The position numbers and the translations under genes are program-made. Source: an uncultured Verrucomicrobiota bacterium (GTDB lineage Bacteria; Verrucomicrobiota; Kiritimatiellia; RFP12; UBA1067). Taken from it: a DNA stretch of 59,092 nucleotides. How positions within the stretch are numbered: position 1 is the first letter of the stretch; each line of letters starts with the position of its first letter. Below, piece by piece: positions 7,534-15,780 of the stretch. The stretch lies in the NCBI GenBank assembly GCA_947305775.1, contig CAMZEN010000010.1:1-59092 (forward strand), written 5' to 3'. The notes under the pieces were generated by a model. It had not been told where the DNA came from, did no database searches, and worked only from the letters and a program-made list of their open reading frames with translations.

Positions 7534-8638
7534 TCATATTCGCCCTGAAAGAGCGGACTACTTCGCGGTCGTCGAAGGGATGCTTCACCCCTTTTATCTC
7601 CTGGGTGGTTTCGTGTCCCTTACCGCAGATCAGGACGACATCGTTCGGCATGGCCCCGCGAAGCGCAAACTCTATCGCCTTGAGGCGGTCGGGCTCAACA
7701 TCTACGCCGGCGTCGCCGTCTATCCCGCCAAGGATGTCCTTGATGATCGCCATCGGCTCTTCGCCGCGCGGGTTGTCGCTCGTCACGACGATGCGATCGG
7801 CGAGGCAGGCGCAGACGTTGCCCATAAGCGGCCTCTTCATCGGATCGCGGTTGCCGCCCGCGCCGAAGACTACCCAGAGCCGTCCCTTGGTGAAGCCGCG
7901 CGCGGCGCGAAGGACCTTCTCAAGCCCGTCGGGCGTGTGCGCGAAATCGACGTAGACCCTGCCCTTGGATTCGCACGGCACGAACTCGAGCCTGCCCCAG
8001 CGCGGCTTCAGGGTCGGTATCACGCGCTGTATCGCATCGTGCGAAACGCCCGCAGCCTCCGCAAGCGCCGCGGCGACGAGTACGTTGGATTCGTTGTAGT
8101 CGCCGACGAGCTGGAGGGACGAAAGGTCGAAGCGCGGCGCATCGCGTGTCACGGGGATCGCATTCAGGTCGAGCCGCGTGACCTCGGCAAGCATCTCCCG
8201 TCCGTAGCCGCCGTCAAGGCAAACGACGAAAGGCGCTCCGGGCGCAGACGCGGCGATCCTTTTCGCGAAGTCGCGCTTCACGTCGAAATACGCCTCCATC
8301 GTCTTGTGGTAATCGAGGTGGTCTTCGGAGAGATTCGTAAACGCGCCACCTGAGAAGACCGATACTTCGCCAAATCCGACGCGGTTCTGGTGTATGGCGT
8401 GGCTCGAGACCTCCATCACGCAGTCCGTGCAGCCGTTGGCCTCCATCGCGGCATAAATCTCCTTAAGCTGCGCAAGCGGGGGCGTCGTGTAGCCAGTGTA
8501 GAAGCGCTTCTTTCCGTCAAACGCCTCGACGGTCGTGATGTAGCCGGCTTTCCTGTCCGGCGCGGCACTCAGAAACTCGGCGAGGATCCAGGTTGTTGTG
8601 GTCTTGCCGTTAGTGCCTGTGATGCCCCAAAGCCTCAT
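7529..8638 (-). CDS. murE: MurE-type Mur ligase lacking the N-terminal domain
   Basis: UDP-MurNAc-tripeptide synthetase: it adds the third amino acid, most likely meso-diaminopimelate, to UDP-MurNAc-L-Ala-D-Glu. The protein (369 aa) opens directly with the ATP loop GTNGKTTTTW (residues 8-17). It continues with TTPPLAQL, MEVSSHAIHQNRV, a TNLSEDHLDYHKTMEAYF segment and the C-terminal domain with DFAHTPDGL and SDNPRGEEP (near 283). DNPR is the sequence typical of meso-Dap enzymes. Normal MurE has about 100 more residues at the N terminus for binding the UDP part, and these are missing. The ATG overlaps the queF stop (TGATG), and no upstream extension in this frame resembles the missing domain. 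Whether the shortened enzyme is functional as such cannot be told. Confidence 0.88.
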   Translation of the reverse strand: MRLWGITGTNGKTTTTWILAEFLSAAPDRKAGYITTVEAFDGKKRFYTGYTTPPLAQLKEIYAAMEANGCTDCVMEVSSHAIHQNRVGFGEVSVFSGGAFTNLSEDHLDYHKTMEAYFDVKRDFAKRIAASAPGAPFVVCLDGGYGREMLAEVTRLDLNAIPVTRDAPRFDLSSLQLVGDYNESNVLVAAALAEAAGVSHDAIQRVIPTLKPRWGRLEFVPCESKGRVYVDFAHTPDGLEKVLRAARGFTKGRLWVVFGAGGNRDPMKRPLMGNVCACLADRIVVTSDNPRGEEPMAIIKDILGGIDGDAGVDVEPDRLKAIEFALRGAMPNDVVLICGKGHETTQEIKGVKHPFDDREVVRSFRANMI

Positions 8639-9117
8639 CAGTCGCGAACGCCCTTCCACTCGGCAAAACGCTTCGCGGCGAGGGATTTGTATTTCGGACC
8701 AACACCGCCGTTCACGAACGGATCGATGGATATTCCGCCGCGGGCAGCGAACTTCCCGTAGACCTCCATGTACTTTGGCTTCAGGAGCTTCACGAGGTCG
8801 TCGTATATCACGTTCACGACGTCTTCATGGAAGTCGCCATGGTTGCGGAAGCCGAAAAGATAGAGCTTCAGGCTCTTCGACTCGACCAGCCGCTTGGCCG
8901 GTATGTAGCGGATCGTAAGCGTGGCGAAGTCGGGCTGACCCGTCTTGGGGCAGAGAGTGGTGAACTCCGGCGCGGTGAATGTCACCCAGTAGTCGCGCTC
9001 GGGGTGGCGGTTGTCGAAGGCGTCCAGTATGGACGGATCGTAGTCGCATGGAGCGGCGACCGTCCTGCCGAGGGCGGTAAGCGACGAAAGGTCTTTTCTG
9101 GCGGAAGTCTCAGGCAT
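8638..9117 (-). CDS. queF: NADPH-dependent 7-cyano-7-deazaguanine reductase
   Basis: Reduces preQ0 to preQ1 in queuosine biosynthesis. It is a 159-aa, short (type I, unimodular) QueF. Catalytic Cys56 lies in [12 protein letters not shown] with the proton donor Asp63, and the NADPH/substrate motif ESKSLKLY is at 79-86. The tail has the usual GGISIDPF loop. I start at ATG 9117, which stands one base after the stop of the FlbD-like gene. The longer reading frame up to 9150 would run into that gene. The stop overlaps the murE start, so the genes are coupled. Queuosine genes other than queF are not in this window. Confidence 0.95.
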   Translation of the reverse strand: MPETSARKDLSSLTALGRTVAAPCDYDPSILDAFDNRHPERDYWVTFTAPEFTTLCPKTGQPDFATLTIRYIPAKRLVESKSLKLYLFGFRNHGDFHEDVVNVIYDDLVKLLKPKYMEVYGKFAARGGISIDPFVNGGVGPKYKSLAAKRFAEWKGVRD

Positions 9118-9118
9118 G

Positions 9119-9838
9119 TCAGGCGGTTTGGGGGACGAGCCACTCCACATGCTGCGTCTGGTCGTCGACCGAAATTATGTTATGCTCGACAAGCGCCTTT
9201 ATCATCTTCTCCGGGTCGGAAGAGTCGAACTGCTTTTCCTTCAGGACGTTCGTGAGCTTCTTGACGGACCTGGGCGCCATCTTGCGAAGGCGCGACAGCT
9301 GTTCGTCGGAAAGCTCAAGGGGAGTCTTGCGCACAGAGCGGCGGCGCGAAGGCATCTTGCGCTCGCCCTCGGTCGCCGGAGTGCCCGGCTTCGCGGGCTT
9401 CGCCTTCGCCTTGCGCACGCGCCTCGTCGCCTTGGGATCGGGCTCCTCCTGGCTTTCGGTCAACGCCGCGACCGCGGCAACGCCCGCGGCGGCTTCGGCC
9501 TCGGAAATGCTGGCGTCGGTAGCGACGGGCTCGAAAGCGGGCGTTTCAGCCGTTGAATCCTCCGGCTTGGCCTCTTCCTCTTCGTCAACCGCCTCGGGAA
9601 CGTCGTCGGGGGTGTCCGCCGGCGCATCGCTCGCCGAAACCTCGGGGACATCCTCCTCCACCTGCGTGCCATCGATGGCCGCAAGCACTTTATCGACGCT
9701 CTCCCTGACCTCATAGTCAAGGCCGTCGCCAAAGGGCACCACAATCGAACCGCCGCCCTTCACGGGCTCCACAGTCACGATAAAGTTGGTGTTGACCCAG
9801 ATTGCGGTGCCGTCTTTTCTTGTGAGTTTAACGAACAT
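9119..9838 (-). CDS. FlbD-like N-terminal domain with long disordered and basic tail
   Basis: A 239-aa protein. Residues 1-55 match the flagellar FlbD family pattern ([14 protein letters not shown], then [19 protein letters not shown], then [14 protein letters not shown]). Residues 60-125 are acidic and Ala/Pro/Glu-rich, presumably disordered. Residues 135-175 are Lys/Arg-rich, and the last 60 residues form a helical segment ([20 protein letters not shown]). Ordinary FlbD is only about 60-80 aa, so the tail is an extra part. No flagellar gene is nearby; the neighbours are biosynthetic. Its role is unknown. The gene follows argD by 17 bases and abuts queF. Confidence 0.8.
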   Translation of the reverse strand: MFVKLTRKDGTAIWVNTNFIVTVEPVKGGGSIVVPFGDGLDYEVRESVDKVLAAIDGTQVEEDVPEVSASDAPADTPDDVPEAVDEEEEAKPEDSTAETPAFEPVATDASISEAEAAAGVAAVAALTESQEEPDPKATRRVRKAKAKPAKPGTPATEGERKMPSRRRSVRKTPLELSDEQLSRLRKMAPRSVKKLTNVLKEKQFDSSDPEKMIKALVEHNIISVDDQTQHVEWLVPQTA

Positions 9839-9855
9839 GATTGCCCTATATCGGG

Positions 9856-11055
9856 TTATTCTCCGTAAACGCAGTCGAACGCATCGCTGATCATGTCCAC
9901 CGCGTCTTCGAGGTCGCCTTCGCCAAGCGTAAGCGGCGGGAGGAAGCGGACGACGTTGGGACCGGCCGTGAGCGCGAGGATGCTCTGGCCCTGAAGGGCC
10001 TCGACGATCTCCTTCGCGTCGCCGTCAACGACGAGACCGACCATGAATCCCTTTCCGCGAACCTCAAGGAGCTTGTCATACTTGTCGACAAGCGCCTGCA
10101 GCGCCTCACGGAAGAGGGTGCTGGTCTTCTGCACGTTCTCAAGCAGGTTCTCCTCCTCGATCACGTCTATCACAGCAAGCGCCGCGGACGCCGCGACGGG
10201 GTTGCCGCCGAAGGTCGAGGCATGGGAAGAAGGCGTGAACACGTCCGCAAACTTCGCGTTCGAGACGAGCGCGCCCATGGGAATGCCGTCGGCGAGAGCC
10301 TTGGCGAGAGTGAAGAGGTCGGGCTTGACGTCGTAGCCCTGCCACGCAAACCAGGTACCCGTCCGGCCCATGCCGCACTGCACCTCGTCGCAGATCATCA
10401 GAAGATTCCTCTCGTCGCAAAGCGCGCGGACGCCCTTCATGAACTCCTCGGTGGCGGGCGTAACACCGCCCTCGCCCTGGACGGCCTCAAGCATGATCGC
10501 GACGGTCTTGTCGGTCACGGCGGCCTTCACGCTTTCGATGTCGTTGAAGTCCGCGTAGACAAAGCCGACAGGCAGCGGATCGTAGCCCTCCTGGCACCAG
10601 GCCTGACCGGTCGCCGCGAGGGTCGCAAGCGTGCGGCCATGGAAGCCCTGGCGCATGGTGACGATCTCGTAGCGCCCGCCGTTCTGCGAACCCCACCTGC
10701 GGGCGAGCTTTATCGCGGCCTCGTTGGCCTCGGCGCCGGAGTTGCAGAAGAACACCTTTCCGTCAAGGCCCGAAAGATCGACGAGCTTCTGGGCAAGAAG
10801 CGTGGCGGGTGCATTGACGAAGAGGTTCGAGCAGTGCGTCATCGCCGCGGCCTGATCCTTGATGGCCTCGACCACACGCGGATGGCAGTGGCCGACGTTG
10901 TGGACGGCTATGCCGCTGGTGAAATCGTAGTATACGCGGTTGTCCACGTCGCGGACGGTTACGCCGGTGCCGCTGGCCAGCACAAGCGACGGCGTATACG
11001 TCGGCATGACCTTAGACTTGTAGAGATCGAGTATATCCTGTGTGTTGTTGCTCAT
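9856..11055 (-). CDS. argD: Acetylornithine aminotransferase
   Basis: A PLP-dependent class III aminotransferase (399 aa) of arginine synthesis that converts N-acetylglutamate semialdehyde to N-acetylornithine. Seen in order: YYDFTSGIAVHNVGHCHP, the phosphate-binding NSGAEANEAAIKLAR, QGFHGRT, EAVQGEGGV, DEVQCGMGRTG, the PLP lysine in FTLAKALADGIPMGA (near residue 250), and STFGGNPVA. The start codon overlaps the argB stop (ATGA), so both steps of the arginine pathway are coupled. It may also act on succinyl-diaminopimelate semialdehyde, as some family members do. Confidence 0.96.
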   Translation of the reverse strand: MSNNTQDILDLYKSKVMPTYTPSLVLASGTGVTVRDVDNRVYYDFTSGIAVHNVGHCHPRVVEAIKDQAAAMTHCSNLFVNAPATLLAQKLVDLSGLDGKVFFCNSGAEANEAAIKLARRWGSQNGGRYEIVTMRQGFHGRTLATLAATGQAWCQEGYDPLPVGFVYADFNDIESVKAAVTDKTVAIMLEAVQGEGGVTPATEEFMKGVRALCDERNLLMICDEVQCGMGRTGTWFAWQGYDVKPDLFTLAKALADGIPMGALVSNAKFADVFTPSSHASTFGGNPVAASAALAVIDVIEEENLLENVQKTSTLFREALQALVDKYDKLLEVRGKGFMVGLVVDGDAKEIVEALQGQSILALTAGPNVVRFLPPLTLGEGDLEDAVDMISDAFDCVYGE

Positions 11056-11912
11056 TCCGTTATCTCCGTTCCCACGCCTTCGCGCGTGAATATCTCAAGG
11101 AGCAGCGAGTGCGCCATGCGGCCATCGACGAGGTGCACCTTGCGCACGCCCGCGCGAATCGCGTCTCCGCAGCTTTCGATTTTCGGGAGCATCCCTCCCG
11201 AGAGGACTCCACTCTCCTTAAGCGCGTCGATGTCGGCAAGACGGAGAGTCGAGAAAAGGGTCGATGGGTCCGCCGGGTCGCGAAGAAGCCCAGGGACATC
11301 CGATATCAACGCGAACTTCCGCACCTTCAGCGCCTTTGCCAAGGCCGCCGCGGCGAAGTCGGCGTTTACGTTGTAGAGATGCTGGTCGCCCTCGCCCGTG
11401 CCAAGCGGCGTGACGACGGGGATGATGCCGGCATCAAGCATTTCGCATACGGCGCGGGTATCCACATTCACGATGCTGCCCACGTAGCCGCGGTCGGGCT
11501 CCGTTATGCGCCTTGCGGTGAAAATCCAGTTTCCGTGCAGCGGCCTTGCGTTCGCGCCGCGCTCCTGAAGGCGGCGCACGATGTCGGGGTTGACGACATT
11601 GTTGAGGGTGCGACGGACAATCTCCATCGTGGCCGCATCGGTCACCCTCAAGCCATCAACGAAGCGCGGTTCGCATCCGCTCTCCATAATGGCGCGGGAT
11701 ATGGCCTTTCCGCCGCCATGGACTATCACGACCTTGATTCCGACGGCGTTCATGAGCGCGATGTCGCCCATGAGGGAGTCGAGGTTCTGCTCGACCTCCA
11801 TCACGGACCCACCGAGCTTCAAAAGGACCACGGAACCTTTGAAGTCTTGAATGTACGGCAGTGCCTCCATGAGCACTGCCGCCTTCGCCATGGCGGTTTC
11901 CAGCCTGTACAT
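11052..11912 (-). CDS. argB: Acetylglutamate kinase
   Basis: Phosphorylates N-acetylglutamate in the second step of arginine synthesis. The protein is 286 aa. The amino acid kinase fold shows LKLGGSVM near residue 33, VIVHGGGKAIS, the substrate loop RFVDGLRVTD, and NVNADFAAAALAKAL towards the end. The N terminus has two candidate ATGs (codons 1 and 8). Neither has a clear ribosome-binding site, so the start is uncertain by seven residues. It is followed directly by argD. Confidence 0.96.
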   Translation of the reverse strand: MYRLETAMAKAAVLMEALPYIQDFKGSVVLLKLGGSVMEVEQNLDSLMGDIALMNAVGIKVVIVHGGGKAISRAIMESGCEPRFVDGLRVTDAATMEIVRRTLNNVVNPDIVRRLQERGANARPLHGNWIFTARRITEPDRGYVGSIVNVDTRAVCEMLDAGIIPVVTPLGTGEGDQHLYNVNADFAAAALAKALKVRKFALISDVPGLLRDPADPSTLFSTLRLADIDALKESGVLSGGMLPKIESCGDAIRAGVRKVHLVDGRMAHSLLLEIFTREGVGTEITE

Positions 11913-11930
11913 CGCCGGTTGCCGAACGCC

Positions 11931-12305
11931 TTACTTGATGAAGATCGAGTTCTGACGGCGGCAGAGCTGAATCGCCACGCCCCACGGATCGCGAAGGATC
12001 GCCATGTGGAAAGCGGGATTCTCGAGCTTGAGCTGCTCAAGGGTCGCGCCGGCCGCAACGAGGCGGTCAACGTCGGCCTTGACGTCGTCGGAGACGAACG
12101 CCACGTGGAAGGTCATGGAGTTCATGGCCTTGTAGTCCGGAGCGGACGGGGTCTCGCCGGTGCGGTATATCTCAAGGCCGGACTCGCCCGAGTCGTCCAT
12201 GATGAAACCGGGGTTCGTGGAAACGCGGAACCCGAGGTTCTTGCACCACCAAGCCTTGAACGCCTCGGCGTCAGGCACGTCAATAGCCACATGCTCTATC
12301 TTCAT
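11931..12305 (-). CDS. VOC (glyoxalase/bleomycin-resistance) family protein
   Basis: A 124-aa single-domain protein with the vicinal-oxygen-chelate fold. The N-terminal metal ligand pattern KIEHVAIDV is followed by AFKAWWCKNLGF, then MTFHVAFVSDD, and the C-terminal LRDPWGVAIQLCRR. It is probably a metal-dependent lyase, isomerase or dioxygenase, or a binding protein; the substrate cannot be read from sequence. I start at the ATG with AAAGGAGAACACAAC upstream; the longer reading frame lies inside yebC. It lies 20 bases after yebC and 18 before argB. Confidence 0.85.
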   Translation of the reverse strand: MKIEHVAIDVPDAEAFKAWWCKNLGFRVSTNPGFIMDDSGESGLEIYRTGETPSAPDYKAMNSMTFHVAFVSDDVKADVDRLVAAGATLEQLKLENPAFHMAILRDPWGVAIQLCRRQNSIFIK

Positions 12306-12324
12306 GTTGTGTTCTCCTTTCAGC

Positions 12325-13089
12325 TCAGCCTTCCGCCTCGAGCGCGGCGTCGACCTCGTCGGTCGTCTCCATGTTGTTGTAGACATCCTGAACGTCTTCG
12401 AGGTCCTCGAGCATGTCGATGAACTTCTGCATGGCCTTGGCCGTGGCGACGTCGCTGACGGGAGTCGTCATGTTCGGGACGAGACCGACCGAAGAATTCT
12501 CTTCGTCGACGGCAATGCCAGCCGACTTGATGCCTTCGAGAACGGTGGTGAAATCGTTGGGCTGGCACTTGACCGTGAAGCCGCCGTCCTCGACGATGAC
12601 ATCCTCGGCGCCGACTTCGAGCGCGACCTCGGTAACCTTGTCCTCGTCGATGCCGTCCGCCGCCGGGATCATGATCTGGCCCATGCGGTCGAAGAGACGC
12701 GAGGCGCTGCCCTGCTTGGCGAACTCCAGGCCGTTCTTCTTGAAGACGTTGCCGACTTCGGCGGCTGCGCGGTTCTTGTTGTCGGTAAGCACGTTGACTA
12801 CAAAAGCGACGCCGCCCTTGATGCCTTCGTACTGGGCGTCCACGAGCGCGGCGGACTCGAGCTCGCCGGTGCCCTTCTTGATGGCGCGGTCGATGTTGTC
12901 GTTAGGCATCTGCGCGGCTTTCGCCTTGGCGATGAGCGTGCGGAGCGTCGGATTGTTATCCGGATTGCCGCCCTTGGCCTTGACTACGATGGTGATTTCC
13001 TTGCCAAGCTTGGAGAAGATCTTACCCTTCTTGGCATCCGCCGCGCCTTTCGCGCGCTTGATTGTCGCCCAGTGGCTGTGACCTGACAT
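12325..13089 (-). CDS. yebC: YebC/PmpR family regulator
   Basis: A 254-aa member of the widespread YebC family (DUF28). It begins with the hallmark MSGHSHWATIKRAKGAADAKKGKIFSK (in parts: SGHSHWATIK, then DAKKGKIFSKL) and has MPNDNIDRAIKKGTG and the acidic C-terminal domain. Family members act as DNA-binding regulators, and some have recently been tied to translation of proline-rich stretches. The start is fixed by an AAAGGAAACACATA site. The gene sits between infA and the VOC gene in the same direction. Confidence 0.96.
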   Translation of the reverse strand: MSGHSHWATIKRAKGAADAKKGKIFSKLGKEITIVVKAKGGNPDNNPTLRTLIAKAKAAQMPNDNIDRAIKKGTGELESAALVDAQYEGIKGGVAFVVNVLTDNKNRAAAEVGNVFKKNGLEFAKQGSASRLFDRMGQIMIPAADGIDEDKVTEVALEVGAEDVIVEDGGFTVKCQPNDFTTVLEGIKSAGIAVDEENSSVGLVPNMTTPVSDVATAKAMQKFIDMLEDLEDVQDVYNNMETTDEVDAALEAEG

Positions 13090-13137
13090 TATGTGTTTCC
13101 TTTCGAGTGGTTTTTAGAACGTTGGTGAAATCGCTTT

Positions 13138-13383
13138 TCAGTGCGCCGGGGGCTGCTGATCCTTGTGGCGGTATGTTATACGCCCCTTGCCGAGGTCGTA
13201 CGGCGAGATTTCGACGGTGACGGTGTCGCCAATCGCTATCTTGATGAAGAACTTCCGCATCTTTCCGGAGATGTGGGCGAGCACTTCGTGCCCGTTTTCA
13301 AGCCTTACCTTGTACATGGTAGCAGGCAAAACCTTGGTGACGACGCCCGTCACCTCGATAGCCTGGTCTTCTTCTTTCGCCAT
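13138..13383 (-). CDS. infA: Translation initiation factor IF-1
   Basis: An 81-aa S1/OB-fold protein that binds the A site of the 30S subunit during initiation. The diagnostic series is visible: [53 protein letters not shown], and the end KGRITYRHK. About eight extra residues at each end go beyond the 72-aa enterobacterial form. Transcription probably starts from a TATACT box at 13419-13424. It is the first gene of the minus-strand run leading towards valS. Confidence 0.97.
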   Translation of the reverse strand: MAKEEDQAIEVTGVVTKVLPATMYKVRLENGHEVLAHISGKMRKFFIKIAIGDTVTVEISPYDLGKGRITYRHKDQQPPAH

Positions 13384-13418
13384 TCGTTGTTAACCTTTTT
13401 TGGACGTAAAACTGTGAT

Positions 13419-13424
13419 AGTATA
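13419..13424 (-). promoter_or_regulatory. -10 box ahead of infA
   Basis: TATGATATACTATC on the minus strand, about 36 bases before the infA ATG. The bases between purF and infA (13384-13563) otherwise hold nothing I can name. Confidence 0.4.
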
Positions 13425-13563
13425 TCATATTACCCCGTCACAACGCAACGGAGGTGCTTTTTGATGCGCGGGAAGTTGTACAATGTAGTGAGTCAAATTG
13501 CAAAGGCAAGTTATCTTGATGGCGAATAGAGGCAAATTGAATAGGAACATGCTTAACAGGTCG

Positions 13564-15234
13564 TCAATAAGACCTTTCGGAATTTTTATGGAGATAGTTT
13601 TCGAGGGCTTTGCGCAGAACCTTGTATCCGCCGGGCGTCGGGTAGTCGCCGGTGAAGTACCAGTCGCCGGTCGTGCTGGGGCAGGCGGTATGGAGCGAGG
13701 CGACGGTCTGGTAGACGACGGACACCTCGGTGCTGATGCCGCTAGGCGTCAAGAGCCGCGCAATCTCCGCCGTATGCTGCTCGTCGGTGAAGCGCGCATA
13801 GAGCGGCGCAAGCGGATTGAGCGCACCGGAGTCAAGCGCCCTTTTCAGCTCCCGTTCCCCGTTGCCCGCTCCCCCTTCCCCATTAAGCAGGTTCACTAGC
13901 GCGCGGAACGCCACCAGCTCGCCCAAGGTGCTCATGTCGATTCCGTAGCAGTCGGGATAGCGAATCGGCGGCGCGGACGACGCGACGACTATGTGCCGCG
14001 GACCAAGCCGCGAGAGCATCGGAAGGATCGCGTTCTTCATCGTGTTGCCGCGAACTATGGAGTCGTCCAGAACGACAAGGGTATCGTCCTTGCCGACAAG
14101 CCCGTAGGTGACATCATAGACGTGCTTGTAGAACTCGCGTCGCGCCGCGGCATCCGCGATGAACGTGCGGAACTTCGCGTCCTTCACGGCGACCTCGCCG
14201 AAGCGGATTTCGCCGCCGCTCCTGAAAAGGCGCTCAAGGAGTCCGTGGAACGCGATTCGCGCAGAGTTGGGAATGTAGCTGAAGAATATGCGCTCCAGCG
14301 GCGCGTCCGCCGCCTTGAGGACGGACGGCACAAGCGCCGCGCCGAGCGCCTTGCGTTCGCGGTGGATGTCGGCGTCGTTAGCCCGCGAGAAGTAGATGCG
14401 CTCGAAGACGCATGCCTTGCTGTCGCGCGGACCGGCGAGCCTGACGAAGCGCATCTCCCCTTCGGGCGAAACGACGAGCGCCTCGCCGAGCGGAAGCTCC
14501 TTGACTTCCTCAGGCAGCACATCGAACGCCGCCTGAATCGCGGCGCGCTCAGAGGCGACGACAACGACCTCGTCGTTCGCATAGTACCAGCCGGGCCTTA
14601 TGCCGTGGGGGTCGCGCGTCGCGAATACCTCGCCTCCGGCAGTCGCGCCGACCAGAGTCCACGCGCCGTCGGTGTCCTTAAGCGCATTGGCGAGCGCCGC
14701 GCCGAGTTCGCTCCCGGTCTCCAGCTCATGCGCGACAAGTTCGGTAATGAGGTATCCGTCGGCGCGGGAGGCAGGAAAGCAGTTTCGCCGCCTGAAGCTC
14801 TCGAAGAGATCGGCGGCGTTGGTGAGGTTGAAGTTTCCGGCGAGAAGCAGCGTCTTGCCGAGCTCGCTCGCCGTATGTACGAACGGATGGCAGAACGCCT
14901 CCTCGTTCTTGCCGAAGGTCGCGTAGCGCAAGTGTCCGAGGAATACGCGCTCGTCGTCGTCGGGCGTGCGCTTCGTCAGCATCCCCAGCACATCGGCGAG
15001 CGGCGTCGCGCTTGCGGACTTGAACATCTGGTAGGGCGCCGCGCCAGGCACAGGGTTCGCCTCGATTATCGCCGCGCCCGCGCCGTCCTGTCCGCGGTTG
15101 TGCTGCTTCTCCAGAAGGAGCGACAGCTTCACGCCGCCATAGTCGCCCGCGCCGTACTTGGCGCGGTAGTGCTCGCCGCCCTTCCTCAAGACGACCATCG
15201 CCACCGCACATTCATGTTTTATCTCATCAGACAT
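13564..15234 (-). CDS. purF: Amidophosphoribosyltransferase (long form)
   Basis: Transfers ammonia from glutamine to PRPP, the first committed step of purine synthesis. The protein is 556 aa. The class II glutamine amidotransferase nucleophile is Cys9 (KHECAVAMVVLRKGGEHY), exposed after removal of an eight-residue leader. EKQHNRGQDGAGAA is the usual second motif. The phosphoribosyltransferase domain carries the PRPP loop LVVLDDSIVRGNT and the following YPDCYGIDM. Sequence and length resemble the long Bacteroidetes-type PurF rather than the E. coli type. No ribosome-binding site of classical form is seen. Array 4 and the structured RNA lie upstream, facing the other way. Confidence 0.93.
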   Translation of the reverse strand: MSDEIKHECAVAMVVLRKGGEHYRAKYGAGDYGGVKLSLLLEKQHNRGQDGAGAAIIEANPVPGAAPYQMFKSASATPLADVLGMLTKRTPDDDERVFLGHLRYATFGKNEEAFCHPFVHTASELGKTLLLAGNFNLTNAADLFESFRRRNCFPASRADGYLITELVAHELETGSELGAALANALKDTDGAWTLVGATAGGEVFATRDPHGIRPGWYYANDEVVVVASERAAIQAAFDVLPEEVKELPLGEALVVSPEGEMRFVRLAGPRDSKACVFERIYFSRANDADIHRERKALGAALVPSVLKAADAPLERIFFSYIPNSARIAFHGLLERLFRSGGEIRFGEVAVKDAKFRTFIADAAARREFYKHVYDVTYGLVGKDDTLVVLDDSIVRGNTMKNAILPMLSRLGPRHIVVASSAPPIRYPDCYGIDMSTLGELVAFRALVNLLNGEGGAGNGERELKRALDSGALNPLAPLYARFTDEQHTAEIARLLTPSGISTEVSVVYQTVASLHTACPSTTGDWYFTGDYPTPGGYKVLRKALENYLHKNSERSY

Positions 15235-15360
15235 AATAAGAGGTTATTAGCACACCCCGTGCCAACCCCTCATCTGCCGATTCTTTTACATTTCTTGTTG
15301 CCGCACGGCAAAACAGCGGCGAGGTTGTTACAAATTGTGCGCACAGTCGTTTCATTTTCG

Positions 15361-15437
15361 CCGTAGGGTCAATTCAGCTTCCCATAGGGTCAAATGCTCA
15401 TCGCGCTAGGGTCAAATTCGTTTGCCCTAGGGTCAAA
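15361..15437. repeat. Phased array 4 (TAGGGTCAA, 21-22 bp period)
   Basis: TAGGGTCAA(A/T)T-type motifs begin at 15364, 15385, 15407 and 15428 (spacings 21, 22, 21). A weaker CTAGGATT stands at 15455. Unlike arrays 1-3 the motif is not palindromic: it keeps only the right half (TAGGGT) and adds CAA. The array lies between purF and the promoter at 15494 of the structured RNA. Confidence 0.8.
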
Positions 15438-15488
15438 TTTGCGTAGCGATTGGGCTAGGATTCTGCCTCCATCTTTTACCGTCGGGGA

Positions 15489-15503
15489 TTTGGTATAATA
15501 TGT
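15489..15503 (+). promoter_or_regulatory. Extended -10 promoter of the structured RNA
   Basis: ATTTGGTATAATATGTG with TATAAT at 15494-15499. The same 14-base core recurs at 33642-33656 before the lead gene of locus B. Confidence 0.6.
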
Positions 15504-15504
15504 G

Positions 15505-15746
15505 TGTTTCGCAGGAATCTTTTCTGTTAAACAACGGTGCCGATGGGAGAAATCCAAAGGGCCGAAGATAATTGTAGCATCAACGTTACTCGACGTTCGC
15601 TGAAAACTTAGGAACTTTTCATTGATGAGCGGCCTGAAAGCGGAGGATGCGCCCTATTTGGGCGCGTCTTCTTTCGGCATTCATCAATGGGCATCCTAAG
15701 GCCTTCAGCGAGTGCAGAATCAGAAGACTGCGCTCTTTTCTTTTTG
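15505..15746 (+). ncRNA. Candidate structured RNA with 113-base hairpin
   Basis: No protein is coded between the promoter and the terminator. Bases 15598-15710 fold into one long interrupted hairpin. CGCTGAA pairs with TTCAGCG (15704-15710), CTTAGGA (15607-15613) with TCCTAAG (15694-15700), CATTGATGA (15620-15628) with TCATCAATG (15681-15689), GCCTGAAAG (15632-15640) with CTTTCGGC (15671-15678), and GATGCGCCC (15646-15654) with GGGCGCGTC (15660-15668) around a TATTT loop. A smaller hairpin AACGT/ACGTT lies at 15582-15597. The tall rod with internal loops recalls 6S RNA in outline, but I see no sequence evidence for that. A leader RNA acting on the acyltransferase gene 35 bases downstream is the alternative. 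Confidence 0.6.
15711..15746 (+). terminator. Intrinsic terminator of the structured RNA
   Basis: AGTGCAG / CTGCGCT stem with a 10-base loop, followed by CTTTTCTTTTT. It ends the RNA before the acyltransferase start. Confidence 0.65.
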
Positions 15747-15780
15747 CCGTCGGGTAAGCATCAAACCGAGGCTGAAAGAA

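Noticed and set aside
4957..7548. 863-aa plus-strand open frame
   Set aside because: Antisense shadow of valS, favoured by GC-rich codon use; Arg/Val/Leu/His-rich without domains.
15505..15746. Firm 6S RNA assignment
   Set aside because: The rod-like fold is suggestive, but no conserved 6S feature can be identified by eye.
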